Counted from the stretch's first letter, positions 10,361 to 22,954 are shown. The stretch: DNA of 64,000 bases from Semisulcospira habei (GCA_036245525.1 BTPG01000001.1:217189621-217253620), one strand, 5' to 3'. Made by a program: numbers and translations. Notes: generated from the sequence alone by a model not told the origin.

Positions 10361-12420
10361 TGCGATTGCAAAAGTGAGTATGTTTCGTCATCTTAAAGTT
10401 TCTAACATTTGCTCAGAGACTGTTCAAGCCAGTCTTTAAACTACTTTTGGGCAATACTTTTCTAAACATACCAATTTCAGTGCCCTGCTTTTTTTTAGGT
10501 CATGGTCACGGGGTAGCAGAAACTCGGTTAAAAAAAGCCATATTTTGACAATTTCTTTCTCAAATACTATTCACACATTTAGTCCTCAAATTGGTACAAA
10601 GAGACCTGATGGTAAGACATTCAGGCTTTCCATCAGGATTTAAAACTGTCCATATCAGGATGAACAGGATGACAAAAAATCTGTCCCAGGTGCTTTACAG
10701 CCCATCGTGGACTTGAAAGGGGCAGGGATAAGTTCTTTTTTGGGCTCACGTGTTAAGCAAAAGTGAGTCTATATTCTGGGCTAGTGGTCGTCTGTCCGTC
10801 TTCCGTGGTAAACGTTTAACGTTGGCATTTTCTCGGAGACTATTCAAGCTACAGTCTTCAAACTTGGCCCAAGGATACTTCGTGGCAAGACCTTTCTAAA
10901 CATACCAATTCAGCGACCTCTCACAAAGGTCAAGGTCACAGGGGATCAGGAAATATATAAAAAGTAGCTATTTTGGGACATAATTTATTTTTTCTCAAAT
11001 ACTATTCACAACTTCAAACCCAAACTTGGTACAAAGATACCTGATTGTAAGACCTTTATTCGCACACTAATTTGGTTGATCCCTTGGAAAGGTCAAGGGT
11101 CACAAGCGCTCAAGAAATTGTCCAAAATGACCATATTTTAAAAAAAAGAAGTTTTTTTTTTCTCAAATACTATTCACAACTTCAAACCAAAACTTGCTAC
11201 AGAGATACTTGATGGTAAGACCTATCTATGCATACTAATTTGGATGACCCCTTGGAAAGGTCAAGGGTCACAAGAGATCAGGAAATGGGTTAAAAAAAAA
11301 CAGCCATATTTTGACAAGAAACGTTTTTTTTATCAGACATGTGTGGATCGGTCGATACACGTCATCCATAAGGGCTTTGCCCCTCTTGTCTTAAGATGTG
11401 TCCGTCCTGGTGATGGACAGCCTTCCACTTTTTTTTCTGTCCCTGTCAATTTTTTTTCCGTGAAATACGGTGAACATTCCTTTGGTGGAGAGCCTGGATC
11501 TTTCACTGCACACTGATTTTGATGACCCGTTGGAAAGGTAGAGATCAGCAAATAGTGTCATAATTGTCTGATTGGTTGATGCTTGTAAACCATGAGGGTC
11601 ATGAGGCATTGACAGATGTGCAGAAAATGTGTTCTTTTTGGCAAAACGTGAGTTACCTATGTACAAAGGCCAGCTTTTTACTTCTTTTGCGTCGCTTGAA
11701 CATGTACATTGTCATTTCCGGCCAAGGCCACAAAGGTCAGATTATACATAATTCGGTGGATCAGTTATGCACTTCAGCCTTAAGGACTTTGCCTTTTTTT
11801 TTTTTTGCTCACTTGTGAAGCAAAAGTGAGGAGTCTTATGTTCTGGGCCAGTGGTCGTTCATCTGTCGTCCTTGATAAACTTTAACATTGGCATTTTCTC
11901 TGAGACTGATCAAGCCAGTCTTCAAACTTTGTCCAAGGATACTTTTATGGCAAGACCTTTCTAAACATACCAATATGAGTGACCTCTCTCAAAGGTCAAG
12001 GGTAACAAAAGATCAGGGAATATTTGAAAAATAACCATATTTGTTTTTTTCTCAAATACTATTCACAACTTCAAACTCAAACTTGGTACAAAAGTAAGAC
12101 CTATCTATGCATACAAATTTGGATGATCCCTCGGAAAGGTCAAGGATCACAAGAGGTTGACAAATGTGTTTAAAATGCCAATGTTTGCATATAATTTTAG
12201 TTATTATCAACATTTTTGCAAACTTTTTCTTGCGCAAAGGTAGCTGATGATAAGACCTTTCTTTGCATACTAATCCGGGTTTGACAGATGTGTGAGAAAT
12301 GCTTAAATTTTGAGAAAACATGGATTTTGCTAGTGCTGAAGCCAACCCTTTACTTATTGTCACAAAGGTCATACATAAATGCATCTGTCATAAACGTGAG
12401 CCATAAGGGCTTTGCCTTTC
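10361..12420 (+). repeat. 164-bp tandem-repeat elements, + orientation
   Basis: Two or three related elements follow one another. Each opens with a hairpin of the form CTCAC...GTGAG around AAGCAAAA (about 10744-10768 and 11808-11830). Then come TTGGCATTTTCTCGGAGACT, GGCAAGACC and several units containing CAAATACTATTCACAACTTC and AGGTCAAGGGTCACAAG. Units recur at about 164-168 bases (10928, 11092, 11260). Ends read AAGGGCTTTGCC (11371, 12407). The same family is inverted at 35777-36905. This architecture (short unique ends, ~160-bp core repeats) recalls Helitron-related and 'pearl'-type elements of bivalves; that assignment is inference. Confidence 0.65.
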
Positions 12421-13330
12421 TTGTTTGTTTTAATGTTGCATCATTCCTGTAGTTGAATGCACATTGAATTTGTGTGTGTGTGCAGATGTCCGAGTCATCA
12501 AGCATTGGTGTTCATTGTAATATAGCGCATAGGTGTCCAACACTTAGATGCCTGGCACAACTGATGTAAATTGAAATGGGACTGTCATTGGTGATGGGAA
12601 CGCACAGGAAGTTTAGGGCCACAGAATATTACATATTCTTTCGCTCGTACATTTCATGCATTTAGTAAATCTAGTTGCTTTTATTCTGTGCCTCATCTTT
12701 GACATTATGGCGGACAAGAGACATTAAGCCCTAAACGCTAATGTTTAACTGTTGTGCAGTATTTACAGAAACATGAAAACTTGTGTGAATATTCTGTAGA
12801 ACATAATTGTTGACTCCATATGTCAATTGCTATATTCAAAGTCCTCTTATTTTGTTGTGCAGTCTTATTGAAACATCATAATTTCTGTAAATAATTAATG
12901 TAGAATATGAATGTACTGATATGATTGGCCTCCCTGTACATTCAATCTCCAGTACTGTGAGGCCACTGGTACTGTGAACAGTACCGGTGGCTGCGTGCAT
13001 ATTCACATCATTTCTATTCTTTCGACAATTTGGGCTTAACTTCGTTTATCCATTACAAAGGTGATTTTAAACATGAGACACTGGATAGGGTTTGAACACA
13101 TTTTTACCCCAGCTGGATTCAAACCCACAACCTTTTGGACAAAATTGGAACGCACCCAGATAAATACATTGATGTGATTACACCTCTGCCATGCCCCCTC
13201 CTGGCATGTCAAACTGTGTTTCCAATTACACTAAAGCATAACCTAGACTGCAAAAATAGTGCATCTGACAGATGAGACCTACAGAATCAATCCCTGCTGA
13301 AAATGTGTCAAATACGACTTGGAAAATTCT
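12421..13330. other. No gene recognised
   Basis: AT-rich DNA without coding signal. A short imperfect palindrome around CAGTACTGTGAGGCCACTGG and its partner GTACTGTGAACAGTACCGGT lies at 12950-12990. No other structure noticed. Confidence 0.4.
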
Positions 13331-14260
13331 GCCATTTTTGGCTCAAGTCAAATATGAAAGTGGTCGTCTGTCCATGGTAACTTTACAGTTGGCATTTTCT
13401 CAGAGAAGCCACAGGGATACGTTTTGGCAAGACTTTTCTTAACATGGGATTTTCAGTGACTTATCTGAAAGTCAAAATCACAGGGGATGAGAAAATAATT
13501 TTAAAATAGCTTTATTTTGAGAACATATGTTTTTTCTCAAATACCTTTCATAACTTCAAACACAGACATACAGTAAACTCATGATATAAGCACCAGCAAT
13601 TATTCTTGTAAAGTTATATCCGGTGTTTGTTATAAACAAAGTAATTTATGTTGAAAAACTTCTGTTTTGACCTTTAAAAAATTGCTGCTAGATCTGACTT
13701 TTGTTTTATCTGACCTTGTTGTAAGCGGAGTAGAATGTATAATGATACCCAGTGGTTAGATCTTATATGCATACCAATTTGGTTGACCTCTTGAAACGGT
13801 CAAGATATTAGGGAATATGTAACAAAAAGCCATTTTAGACCTTGTTTCAAAAATACTATTTACAAACTTGATGCCTGATGATTAACACCTTTTATGCATG
13901 CTATTTTGGGTGTCGTCTCTGATATGTGAAAGGTCACAAGTGATCAGAAAATGTAAAAAAAAAAATGTTTTGTAGAATGATAACTGTTATATTGCTTTTT
14001 TTTCAAAAGTTTACAACCAAAATGTGCAGAAAGGTCAGTAATTGGACCTTTCTATGCATACTACTTTTCACTGCTCACATGGTCAAGGTGAAATTGGTGA
14101 ACGTGTGACAAATGCACAAATTCTGAGACTTTGAAGTTGCAAAAGCCAACCCTTTACTTATTTTAGAAAATTTGAACACTTAAAAGGTCGAGATCTCAAA
14201 GATCAGATTAATTATGTGGACTGGTCATGCACATGAACCTAAAGGCCTTTGCTGTTCTTG
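13331..14260 (+). repeat. Divergent 164-bp repeat element
   Basis: A further, more decayed member of the family at 10361-12420: TTGGCATTTTCTCAGAGAAG at 13390, CAAATACCTTTCATAACTTC at 13538, AGGTCACAAGTGATCAG near 13929 and an ending AAAGGCCTTTGCTGTTCTTG (14241). Unit spacing is less regular. Confidence 0.5.
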
Positions 14261-14514
14261 TTATTTTTGTTAGTTGTTTTGCAAGACTTACCATGTATGG
14301 GGATATGGGGATACAGCTTGTGCCATTTGATCTGTGTGTGCCAGTGTGCAATCATCCAGCACCCCCCCCCCCCCTCCCCCCAGAGAGAGAGAGAGAGAGA
14401 GAGACTCAGACTCAGACAGTTTATTGTTCAGACAAATTGTCCATACAATGGAGTGAGACATTACATAATTTATAATTCAGGTGTATATAAAGGCCATAAG
14501 GCGATGTTTATATC

Positions 14515-14515
<1 letters not shown>

Positions 14516-14592
<77 letters not shown>
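14516..14592 (+). repeat. (CA)n microsatellite at the 3' end of a LINE
   Basis: About 38 CA units. On the minus strand it is (TG)n and directly follows the 3' untranslated region of the LINE at 14724-18549, so it probably is that element's simple-sequence tail, later expanded. A C-run plus (GA)n lies nearby at 14361-14403. Confidence 0.7.
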
Positions 14593-14593
<1 letters not shown>

Positions 14594-17500
14594 TTCCATT
14601 CGATCTACGCCAGCACATAATAGCCACTTTTGACCTACATGTAAAATGCGGTATCCAAATCCAGGCCACAGCCGTGTACTACACAGACCAGGTCGGAGTA
14701 AGAACCACAGTTTGCACGTGGAATCATACAAGCATGCTGCTACGGAGTTTAAAAGCATGAAATACAAATCTTGCTAAATCGGCAATAGACTGAGGGTTGG
14801 TAGTGTCTAGGATACACAATTCTTTCTTTCTGAGTTCCACAAGGTCAAACTTACATAGGTATTTGGCACGCAGTTCATCATAGAATGGACAATAAAACAT
14901 AAAGTGAACTTCATCTTCCACAGCCTTGGCACACAATGGACACACTTTCGTTACAGCATTGGGAGTACTATATCTTTGTTTGTTACTTTGCAATTCGGTT
15001 ATGCCAAGTCTAAATTTAATGTATAGATTTTTGACATAGGTTGGCTTAACCAGTTCAAAATAATTTTCTTGGACAAGTGTATGTTTAAAACTACGATACA
15101 CAGTAAAACGTTCACTCTCAGAAAGCTTCGATGACCAGTTTTGTTTGGCACAATCAACCATCCTTTGTTTAAACTTGTTTATAAAAGCATTCCTGTTTCC
15201 AACACCTTGTGAAATCCATACATTACCAAACCCATTTCGGAAAAGCAAATTATTTATCTTTGACACCCATGTTTCTTTCCCTTTATCGTCTAAATCCTTA
15301 AGCATATGATAAGCCATATTTGCAAATCTAGTAACAGGTAAAGTGCAGAGTTGAAGCCAGTAGGAAACACATCTTACTGACGTTAATACTGACAGGGGAT
15401 ATCGACCAAGTTCACCATAAACCATCAGATTCAGTGTGCGGAAGTTGACATTAAGAAAACGTTTACATGCAAATGTATGGACTCTTTCAATTTCGGCACA
15501 CTCGTTTATACCCCAAATTTCCGAGGCATACAACAAAATTGGGACAACCTGCGCACCAAACAGCTTGAAAAAAACATCAGGACTAGCGCAGTTAATTTTC
15601 TTCAACATACAGAAAATATCGATTACACATTGTTTTGCCTTAGTCACTAAGTCATCAATGGATGTGTTTAAACTCAAACATGTGGTAAAGTTTAACCCAA
15701 GGTACTTATACATATTGACAACTTCTACCCTCGTTCCCCCGTAAATCCATTTTTCATATTTTGACAAATACCCACCATTTCGAAACACAATTATTTTTGT
15801 CTTGTCTAGGTTAACAGACAAACCAAGCTTAGATGCTTCTTTGTATAAATTGTTCAGCTGAGTCTGAAGGCCATTGGGGGTTGATGAAAACAAAGCAATG
15901 TCATCTGCAAACATCAACAAAAACAGTTCTGCTGCATCGGCTTTTAGTTGGAAACCATGTTTACCATTTTCAATAATGTACACAGCAAGCTCGTTAATCA
16001 AAAAGGAGAACAATGTCGGCGATGCTAAACATCCTTGTTTTAAACCTTGGAAACACTCCAAAAACGCTGTACAATTCAGGCTGTCTCTAACACAAAATTT
16101 CACCGAGTCATACATTGCCTTCATAGCTGAAAGCATTTTGCCGCGCACTCCAGCCTTCAATAAAATATTCCAAAGCACACCTCTTTTAACAGTATCGAAG
16201 GCTTTGCGGAAGTCAACAAAAGCCACATAAAATTTCTTATTTTGTAGAAGTTGTTTTTGAACAATAGCATAAAGTGTAAATATATGGTCCACAGTAGAAT
16301 AGGATTTCCTAAAACCGGCTTGTGTTTCAGACAGAATATTATGTTCCTCAGCCCAGTCTGTTAACCTTCTGTTCAAAATGTAGGTATACAGTTTACTAAC
16401 ACAGCTAATCAGAGCAATACCATGATAATTATCTGGATTATTTACATCTCCTTTCTTGTGGAGTGGGAAAATAATAGCTTTAGACCATTCGCTGGGGAAC
16501 AACCCTTTGTTGAATAGAGCATTAAAATACTTAGTGAGAAAGGAGATGATAGCTGGGTTGGAGACTTTAAGAACTTCATTTATAACTCCATCAGGCCCGG
16601 GGGCCTTTCCTGCTTTGGCATGTTTTATAGCAGCAATAACTTCTGCTTCTTCTATGTTGATATCTAGGTCATGAAATAAGGCTTCATCAGACTCAGAGTC
16701 TTCTGAAAAATATACATCATCATTATTCTCTTGCTGTGCTATGTTTTCATTTAGAATGCTAGAGAAGTGATCAAACCACTGCTTCTTTGTTATATTGTTT
16801 CTTAAACGACGTTTTCTTTTCCACTTCTTTATTTCCTTCCAAAATGCCTGAGAGTTATGTCTATACTCAAGAATTTTGTCAACAGCTTCCCTCTTAAAAT
16901 TAACTTCTTTAGCTCTAAGTAATCTCTTGTATTGTTTTCTCTCATTAACAAACGTTGCTTTATTTTCCATGGTTTTATTTTTTGTGTATGTACGTAAGGC
17001 TTTACGCGTTCGCATTTTTGCATTTCTGCATTCCTGGTCAAACCAGGGGTGACTAGCGGTGTTTGTTTTGTGTGTATTGCCTGTGGAGGAATGAAATTGT
17101 TTAGTCATGCAACTAGCAGCGTCTTTGATAGCACATGTGAAAATGTCTAATGCACTATTAATATCATCATCGATCTCAGCAGTAGCAGCTACTAGAGCAT
17201 CCTGGAATGCAGGAGTAGTTAAACTGTCGCTGAGCGTTTGGGCCTTAGCAGGTTCCCAGATAATCTTATCAAATGAAAAACACTGCGTATCGTCATCAGA
17301 AACATCGTTGTGGGGTGATACACGTACACAAGACACAGTAAGGACCAGTGGCATGTGTACAGACTCTATCCTCTCGCCAACTTCAAGTTTGTCACACAAA
17401 CAAATAAAGTCAGGAGATGCAACAAAATAATCATTAATACTGCAACCAGTGGGAGAAATAAATGTCAGGTGCTTTGACAGATCAGGGCTACAGAACCCAT

Positions 17501-18546
17501 TCAAAATCATCAGTTCAAAACATGCACACAAATCTAATAGTTTTCTTCCAAATGTATTTACAGTCATATCTTCAGTAAATCGTGAAGGTTCAAATAGAGC
17601 GGTATTAGTTAGTAGTGTTTCATCAGGATCAAGCTTAAACAAATATGGATTAGGCTGTAAATCCCCAGTTCTACCATTAAAATCACCACACATTAGGAAA
17701 TGAATGTCTCCAAATTGCTCGAGGGCACTAGCAAGACACTGTTCTAATTCTTCCAACAGGCAGTCGTAGGTAATTGTCTATAAAATGGTGAATCCTTGGG
17801 CGGAACATAGCACGCGACCAAACGCACATCACATTCAGTACCAAACAATGATCTGTCAAGTTTGAGAAAGACACTTTGAGCGCATGTCATGTTCACTTGG
17901 AAAACAAACTTGGCATACACATTTTTTATTAACACAACAACACCTCCCGAGCTTCTTCCTTGACGTGACAGTTTGACTGCAGGTAAGGAAAAACACGTGA
18001 AATCAGACCAGCAGTCAGGCGGGACGAAAGCATCGTCTAAAAATGTTTCAAACAAACACACAATGTCATAATTACTTACATATTGTAGAAAGTCTGGGTC
18101 AGATAGCTTGCTTCACAGTCCATCAACATTCCATGACAGAAAGGTAAGTGTATGCAACACATTATCTACTGGCTGCTCTACAACACACGCGCGCATCGGT
18201 GACACATTCCGTGCAATTGAGGTGGGAGACGCGGCTTGGCCGACATACCACAGGTGACTGGATTCGTCCCTAACCTCAATTGTAGGGGAACTGTGTGGCC
18301 GGCGCCGTTTCGCTGGTTTAGGTGAAGGCTGTAACAGGGATACCGAGTGTGATGCACGTGCCGGTGTTGCGTTGACCTGCTGACCAGTAGCTGCGGCGGC
18401 ACCGAGTTCTTGGATACGGTTGTCCGGTCGTCTGTTGACGCTGTTGTCTGTTGCATGACGGCGGCCGAAGTTGTCGGTGTCGTGGTTCCGTTGCACTAGG
18501 GGTCCAGCGACGACCAGCTTGTTTCCCTTGTAGTACGCCCGCATGC

Positions 18547-18549
<3 letters not shown>
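14593..18549 (-). mobile_element. APE-type non-LTR retrotransposon (LINE), nearly full ORF2
   Basis: The unit runs from just inside a (GA)n tract (18550) through endonuclease and reverse transcriptase to a 130-base 3' region and the (TG)n tail. Only one 5' reading frame precedes the endonuclease. The domain set is AP endonuclease plus RT, ending in a CCHC-like C-x2-C-x8-H-x4-C knuckle; no RNase H is seen. The YGELGRYPL segment after the RT is common in invertebrate LINEs. Clade undecided (Jockey/CR1/RTE-like groups possible). Confidence 0.75.
14724..18547 (-). pseudogene. LINE ORF2: AP endonuclease and reverse transcriptase
   Basis: The endonuclease starts at LSWNVDGL (about 18115). An in-frame TGA follows at 18113-18115, the frame continues to about 17750, then one frameshift leads into a 1010-codon open frame (17756-14724). 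Visible motifs are CGDFNGRTGD, then ESVHMPL where the usual SDH has V for the catalytic D; RT domain A (FRKAFDTV), domain B (GLKQGCLASP) and domain C (FADD at 15901-15912, about residue 615 of the long frame). The C-terminal knuckle starts CPLCAK. With one nonsense codon, one frameshift and the altered SDH it is inactive but young. Confidence 0.85.

Positions 18550-18589
<40 letters not shown>
18550..18589 (+). repeat. (GA)n microsatellite
   Basis: About 20 GA units at the 5' edge of the LINE above. Confidence 0.85.
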
Positions 18590-18595
<6 letters not shown>

Positions 18596-19426
18596 ACACT
18601 CAGACAATTGTTTTGTCTTTAATTATCTTTATTAGACCTACTTAATTAGCTATTTTTGGCAAACAGCGCTCATATGATCACAGCCTTCGAAAAAAAACCG
18701 GATCCCTTTTAATGCACTCAGTAAAAATATTTCCAGATCACCTAAATTAATGATACTATTGACCTATTAAACAAAGATTAATTAGTCTATCAATGCCGTA
18801 AGCCTTTTCCTTTCTCGATACACTCAAATCAGCAATCGGCTATTATCAGGAAATCATTAGCCAGCCCTGAAAGTCTAAAATTTTGCCCACCACTCTTTGC
18901 TTAGTGACCTCCAAGTTTTATTTTACTAGCCAAACTGAAAATCGAAAACTGATGGCTTACCCGATCGGTTCATTGTTGTTTGCTAGCATAATAATAACGC
19001 TAACAGAAGTGAAGGCTGAAGGTTCAACATGCCACTTGCCAAAAAGAATGTTTTTAAGAAGTCTTAAATTCCAACTGCTGTCTTGATTTTAAACTCTTGT
19101 TCATAACACCATGATATATGTGATCTACTTAACATCATCTCTCCTATCTTGGGACAGATTGCCTTTGATAGATTGCTGCAATGATAATTTTCATGGAATG
19201 TTCTTGTAGTGTTTATTAGTGTCTTGTATTGTTGTTTTATGATGAGCCAAAAGGCAAATATATGTCGAACAAACAATAAAGTTGTATTGTATTGTACTTT
19301 CGGATTGAGAACTGAAAAACTACGGATCAGAAAACGCATATATCGATAGCTGTCAAATGTAAAAAAAAATGTTTTAATGCACTCACCAAAAATGTTGTTG
19401 TAAAATTTGCAGGGCTTTTGTTTTCA
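18590..19426. other. No gene; LINE-like 3' tail at 19225-19297
   Basis: Mostly AT-rich unique-looking DNA. At 19225-19297 the sequence ending AACAATAAAGTTGTATTGTA with a short (TTGTA)n repeat looks like the 3' tail of an unrelated LINE or SINE. No coding region. Confidence 0.35.
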
Positions 19427-19819
19427 CAACAGGTTAAAGGTTGTTTGGTTGGTTGTACATTGCTTAACGTCCCGACAGCAACAAAACTTTCTCAGGACGT
19501 GCCTGCACTGCTTGTGAAAAAAAAAAGAAGAAACAATATTGAATGTATGTCGCCAGCCGGTCTAATACGCTAAATAAACCTAAGACCATTTAGCAACACA
19601 CACCCATTATCAAGAGCTACAGGCAGCACAGACAGTAGGGAGAGTTTAAAAAAGTAAAATACAGGTGAATGGACCAAGGGTAGACAGAAACACATGCCCC
19701 AGAATAGAGGGGAAAACCCACCCTGTGGGGCTGACCAGGGTAACCCTGGGAACTAAAAAGTAGTTAACCCCACCCAAGTCCTCCAGGGCAGACCCTGGTG
19801 GGGGGCAACAGGTTAAAGG
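19427..19819 (+). mobile_element. SINE-like retroposon, copy 1, with 14-bp TSD
   Basis: A 365-base unit (19441-19805) beginning near TTGTACATTGCTTAACGTCC is flanked by the exact 14-bp duplication CAACAGGTTAAAGG (19427-19440 and 19806-19819). A second copy lies at 30922-31301. Shared internal blocks include TTTCTCAGGACGTGCCTGCA, an A-run, ATTTAGCAACACACA and CTGTGGGGCTGACCAGGGT. I find no clear tRNA-type A/B boxes and no coding capacity. Confidence 0.8.
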
Positions 19820-20148
19820 GTCTGTAGACCGCCAGGTATAAATTTTAGAGGGTACACATACTCCCATCTGAGCATAATAGAGGGTCCGCAAATTTATTTA
19901 AGAAAAACTGCATCATCTGTATGTTTTGTTAAAAATAAATTAACTCATTTTGCTCTCTTTCCTCTTTAATTTTGATGTGACACTGTTTGTGTCATGATAC
20001 TGATTTTTTAACTGTTGAACAGCCTGTCTCCCTCTCCCTCTCTCACAGAAAAACATGCATTTATCTGCATGATCATTTGATAATGTATTGTAACAGAGAA
20101 TATAGCCTTTCTGCTCAATGCAGATTGACAACCAAAGTCTGACTAATC

Positions 20149-20150
<2 letters not shown>
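19820..20150. other. No gene recognised
   Basis: AT-rich flank of element A. No homology to the matching flank of copy B is seen, so the left end of copy A is lost. Confidence 0.4.

Positions 20151-20232
<82 letters not shown>
20151..20232 (+). repeat. (CT)n microsatellite cutting copy A
   Basis: About 40 CT units. It replaces the 3' part of the coiled-coil gene of copy A; homology to copy B ends exactly where the tract begins. Confidence 0.9.
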
Positions 20233-20235
<3 letters not shown>

Positions 20236-20958
20236 AATCTGCAAATCATTTAATCTGTGTTGGATTCTTTCTTTCATTTCTGTGTCTGCTGTAGCCAGTT
20301 TCTCTTTTTCACGTTCTATGTGTTTATCAAGCTCACCCAGTTTGGCAACATTGTTTACCATCTCACCTCTTATTGTCTGCAGTGATTTATCCAACCCTAT
20401 AATCTCCCGCATTGACAAAGGTGGGTCATCTATTGTTTTCAAAGCGTCATTTATTTGTCCTTCAGTAAATGAGGTTTCTTGTATCACAGTGTTTGCTATT
20501 TCTGGTAGGCTTGTTACAGGTGCCATTTCAATTTGTTGCCCTGTTGGCAACTTTGTTTGCGTGTCGTGGAGGGCACTAACCAGTCTTGGCGTGACAGGAG
20601 ACCCACCAATACCAAGTTGACGCAAGGCACCAACACCACCTTCATTTTTTATTGTACTTAAAGCCCTAAACCTACTAGGGTCTTTTTTGTTAGTCAATAG
20701 TACTTTTCCTTTGTCAACAGTATTTAAATATAAATGACCCTTGCCATCAAGTTCAAACTGATTAGGATCTACGTTGTCTGGGTGGCCACCAACATGATCA
20801 TAAAATGAGTTCACTTTGGTTTCTAAAAGTTCGTGACGTAAACTGTAAATATTTCTTGTACCAGTCATATCTGCCATATCTGTCATATCTGTTGTATTAC
20901 CAAAATCATACGTGTCATCCATTTCAAAATCTTCATGATTAAATCCTCCCGCGGCCAT
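20233..20958 (-). pseudogene. Coiled-coil/membrane structural gene, 5' part, copy A
   Basis: The first ~242 codons, from MAAGGFNHEDFEMD, match the gene at 55419-56661 of copy B closely. They hold the ALHDTQTKLPTGQ and SFTEGQINDALKTI segments and a coiled-coil stretch (GELDKHIEREKEKLATAD). The 3' third, with membrane segments in copy B, is replaced by the (CT)n tract, read here as an artificial ER/ER tail. The gene is divergent to the capsid gene with 41 bases between the starts. It is probably a minor virion protein; this is inference from conservation beside the capsid gene. Confidence 0.75.
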
Positions 20959-20999
20959 TGTTTTATTAATTTATTATTTTTTTATTGTGCATAATAAAA

Positions 21000-22283
21000 A
21001 TGGCACAGTCTTACGGATCAAAGTTAGACCCATACAGAAAACTACGTGAGCCTCTGGGTGTTAAGGGCGTTAGACAATCAATCGTCATCACAAACAATCC
21101 AAGTACCATAGACCAGAATCAAACACTTACAGTCAAGTTTCCAAACCTAGGTTCCAGTGACGTTATTGTTCCTGGCACTGCTCGCCTAGCATTTAATATC
21201 GAACTATCATCAGACGCAGATGTAAACAGAACACTGGTTGACAATCTTGGCAGAGCAATTGTTAGGACTATTAAAGTAAAACTTGAAGGACAGGAAGTGT
21301 TTAGTCTTGACGACTCCGATGTATTTTACTGTTACAAAGACCTTTGGCTCACAAGAGAAGAACGAGAAGATCGTATTTACCAAGGCATACAATCTGATAA
21401 TGTTGGTAAACTTCGAATCAATGCTGGAGATAAATCAACGTCAGCAGCCCAGGACGTTATTATAGCAGAAACATATGGAACCAGATTTTACATTCCACTT
21501 GAGTTTGAAATCCTAACAGCTCATTTGCCTTATTATCAAGGGGCACTGAATGACCGTCTGAGCTTTGAACTAACTTTCAATGACTACTCCAAAGTTATAA
21601 AATCATCTGCCACAGATGCAACATATAAGATCTCTAACATTTCTTTGGAATATGAAATTGTCACACATACTGAACTAGCCAGACTCATTCAAAATCAGTA
21701 CCAGTCAAGACTTCCAATTTATTATGACCGTGTGATTAGACATAGTTTAATACCCAAAGACAAAAGCGACCCAATGTGGAACATAAACTTGAACACACCT
21801 GCCAGGTCACTGAAAGGTATTCTTATGTTGTTTGTTGAACCGGTGAGTCCATACAAAAGAGATTCAGAAAAAGTCTACAATCCTAAGATTACACATTTGT
21901 CTTGCACAATTGAAGGCCGCCCTAATCAAGTGTATGCTTCTGGAATGCTGCCTTATCAACACTACGATGAGATCACAAAGTTTTTTGCGGGTGGAAGGAT
22001 TAGAGATAAACCTGCAAACATTGCGTGCAAAGATCTACATCTGTATGACGTAAGGATTGGTCAATACCTTACAAACAAATATGCTCTTTGGTTAGACCTT
22101 CGTAGTACAGACGACGACTACCTTCATGGGTCAGGTCGAACTGTTGAGAACGGCAGTGATGGAATAACAATTCAGATACAAAAAAAGGTTGAAACTGCTG
22201 CAGCAATAAATATATATTTGTACCTGATATATGACGCACAACTCAATATACAAGACAGTAGACTGAGTGGACACATATATTAA
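21000..22283 (+). CDS. Major capsid protein (double-jelly-roll type), copy A
   Basis: An intact 427-codon gene. The start is the ATG in AATAAAAATGGC at 21000. Family marks include a glycine- and proline-rich opening, NNPSTIDQNQTL, the DLWLTREERED segment (about residue 120), and a C-terminal half with LARLIQNQYQSRL, NTPARSLKGILMLFVE, CTIEGRPNQVYASG and ALWLDLRSTDD. This is the capsid family found with ATPase and polymerase in invertebrate Polintons/adintoviruses; it would form hexameric capsomers. It shares a 41-base divergent intergenic region with the coiled-coil gene and is followed after 19 bases by the ATPase gene. It is ~90% alike by eye to the broken gene of copy B. The double-jelly-roll fold is inferred from family, not seen. 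Confidence 0.8.
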   Translation: MAQSYGSKLDPYRKLREPLGVKGVRQSIVITNNPSTIDQNQTLTVKFPNLGSSDVIVPGTARLAFNIELSSDADVNRTLVDNLGRAIVRTIKVKLEGQEVFSLDDSDVFYCYKDLWLTREEREDRIYQGIQSDNVGKLRINAGDKSTSAAQDVIIAETYGTRFYIPLEFEILTAHLPYYQGALNDRLSFELTFNDYSKVIKSSATDATYKISNISLEYEIVTHTELARLIQNQYQSRLPIYYDRVIRHSLIPKDKSDPMWNINLNTPARSLKGILMLFVEPVSPYKRDSEKVYNPKITHLSCTIEGRPNQVYASGMLPYQHYDEITKFFAGGRIRDKPANIACKDLHLYDVRIGQYLTNKYALWLDLRSTDDDYLHGSGRTVENGSDGITIQIQKKVETAAAINIYLYLIYDAQLNIQDSRLSGHIY

Positions 22284-22302
22284 AATTATATTGTGTATTA
22301 AA

Positions 22303-22914
22303 ATGAACCGTAGCTTGATGACCCTTGACCCACACTGTGGATTATTTTGTGGCACCACAGGGTGTGGGAAAACTGAATTTGTTCTTAACCTCTTACAAAC
22401 AAGATACATACACCACTTTGAAAACATTGTAATATTTTGTCCTACAATCAAACACAACAAAGCTTATCACAACCGTTTATTCATTTGGACTGACAGTAAC
22501 ATATACTTAGTTGACCCTGAGAAAAAACTGAATGACTACCTACAATATTTTTACAAGCAATTTGAAGGACAGTCAACTTTGTTTATTGTTGATGACTGCT
22601 CTGCAGAGAAAGACATTGTCAAGAAGAGAAACACATTAGCAGAACTTGCTTTCAGTGGTAGACATGCAAACGTCAGTGTATGGATTCTCACTCAGAAATA
22701 TAATGCTGTACTGAAAGATTTTCGAGAACAGTTAAAGTTTATCTGTTTGTTTTACTGCAAGGATCGTGACAGCTTTGAAGACTGTCTCAGAGAAAATGAT
22801 GTCATACCAAATAAACATGAACGTGATGATGTAAAAAATAAACTGAAATCAACTAAGCATCTAAAGCTCATTTTAAAGACAGATCAGCCCACAGGGTATG
22901 GGTTAGTAAATTAA
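22303..22914 (+). CDS. FtsK/HerA-A32-like genome-packaging ATPase, copy A
   Basis: An intact 203-codon gene; the ATG at 22303 follows GTGTATTAAA. The Walker A motif is GTTGCGKT at about residue 18, right after DPHCGLFC. Walker B is TLFIVDDCS near residue 95. A conserved R/K-rich segment, SGRHANVSVWILTQKYNAV, follows and may hold the sensor region. Small ATPases of this type pump DNA into preformed capsids of Polinton-like and other double-jelly-roll viruses. Both this and the copy B gene are open, which suggests recent origin or selection. Here it is followed by the small-gene block, whereas in copies B and D it is next to the MTD gene. Confidence 0.85.
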   Translation: MNRSLMTLDPHCGLFCGTTGCGKTEFVLNLLQTRYIHHFENIVIFCPTIKHNKAYHNRLFIWTDSNIYLVDPEKKLNDYLQYFYKQFEGQSTLFIVDDCSAEKDIVKKRNTLAELAFSGRHANVSVWILTQKYNAVLKDFREQLKFICLFYCKDRDSFEDCLRENDVIPNKHERDDVKNKLKSTKHLKLILKTDQPTGYGLVN

Positions 22915-22954
22915 TTTTTGTTTTTTGTTTTGTTTTTTTAAAATAACAATATAG

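Noticed and set aside
12950..12990. Short GTACTG inverted repeat as a regulatory operator
   Set aside because: No gene nearby and the arms are short and imperfect.
20143..20232. Poly-(Glu-Arg) tail of the coiled-coil protein of copy A as a real domain
   Set aside because: It is only the translation of the (CT)n tract that cuts the gene; copy B has unrelated sequence there.
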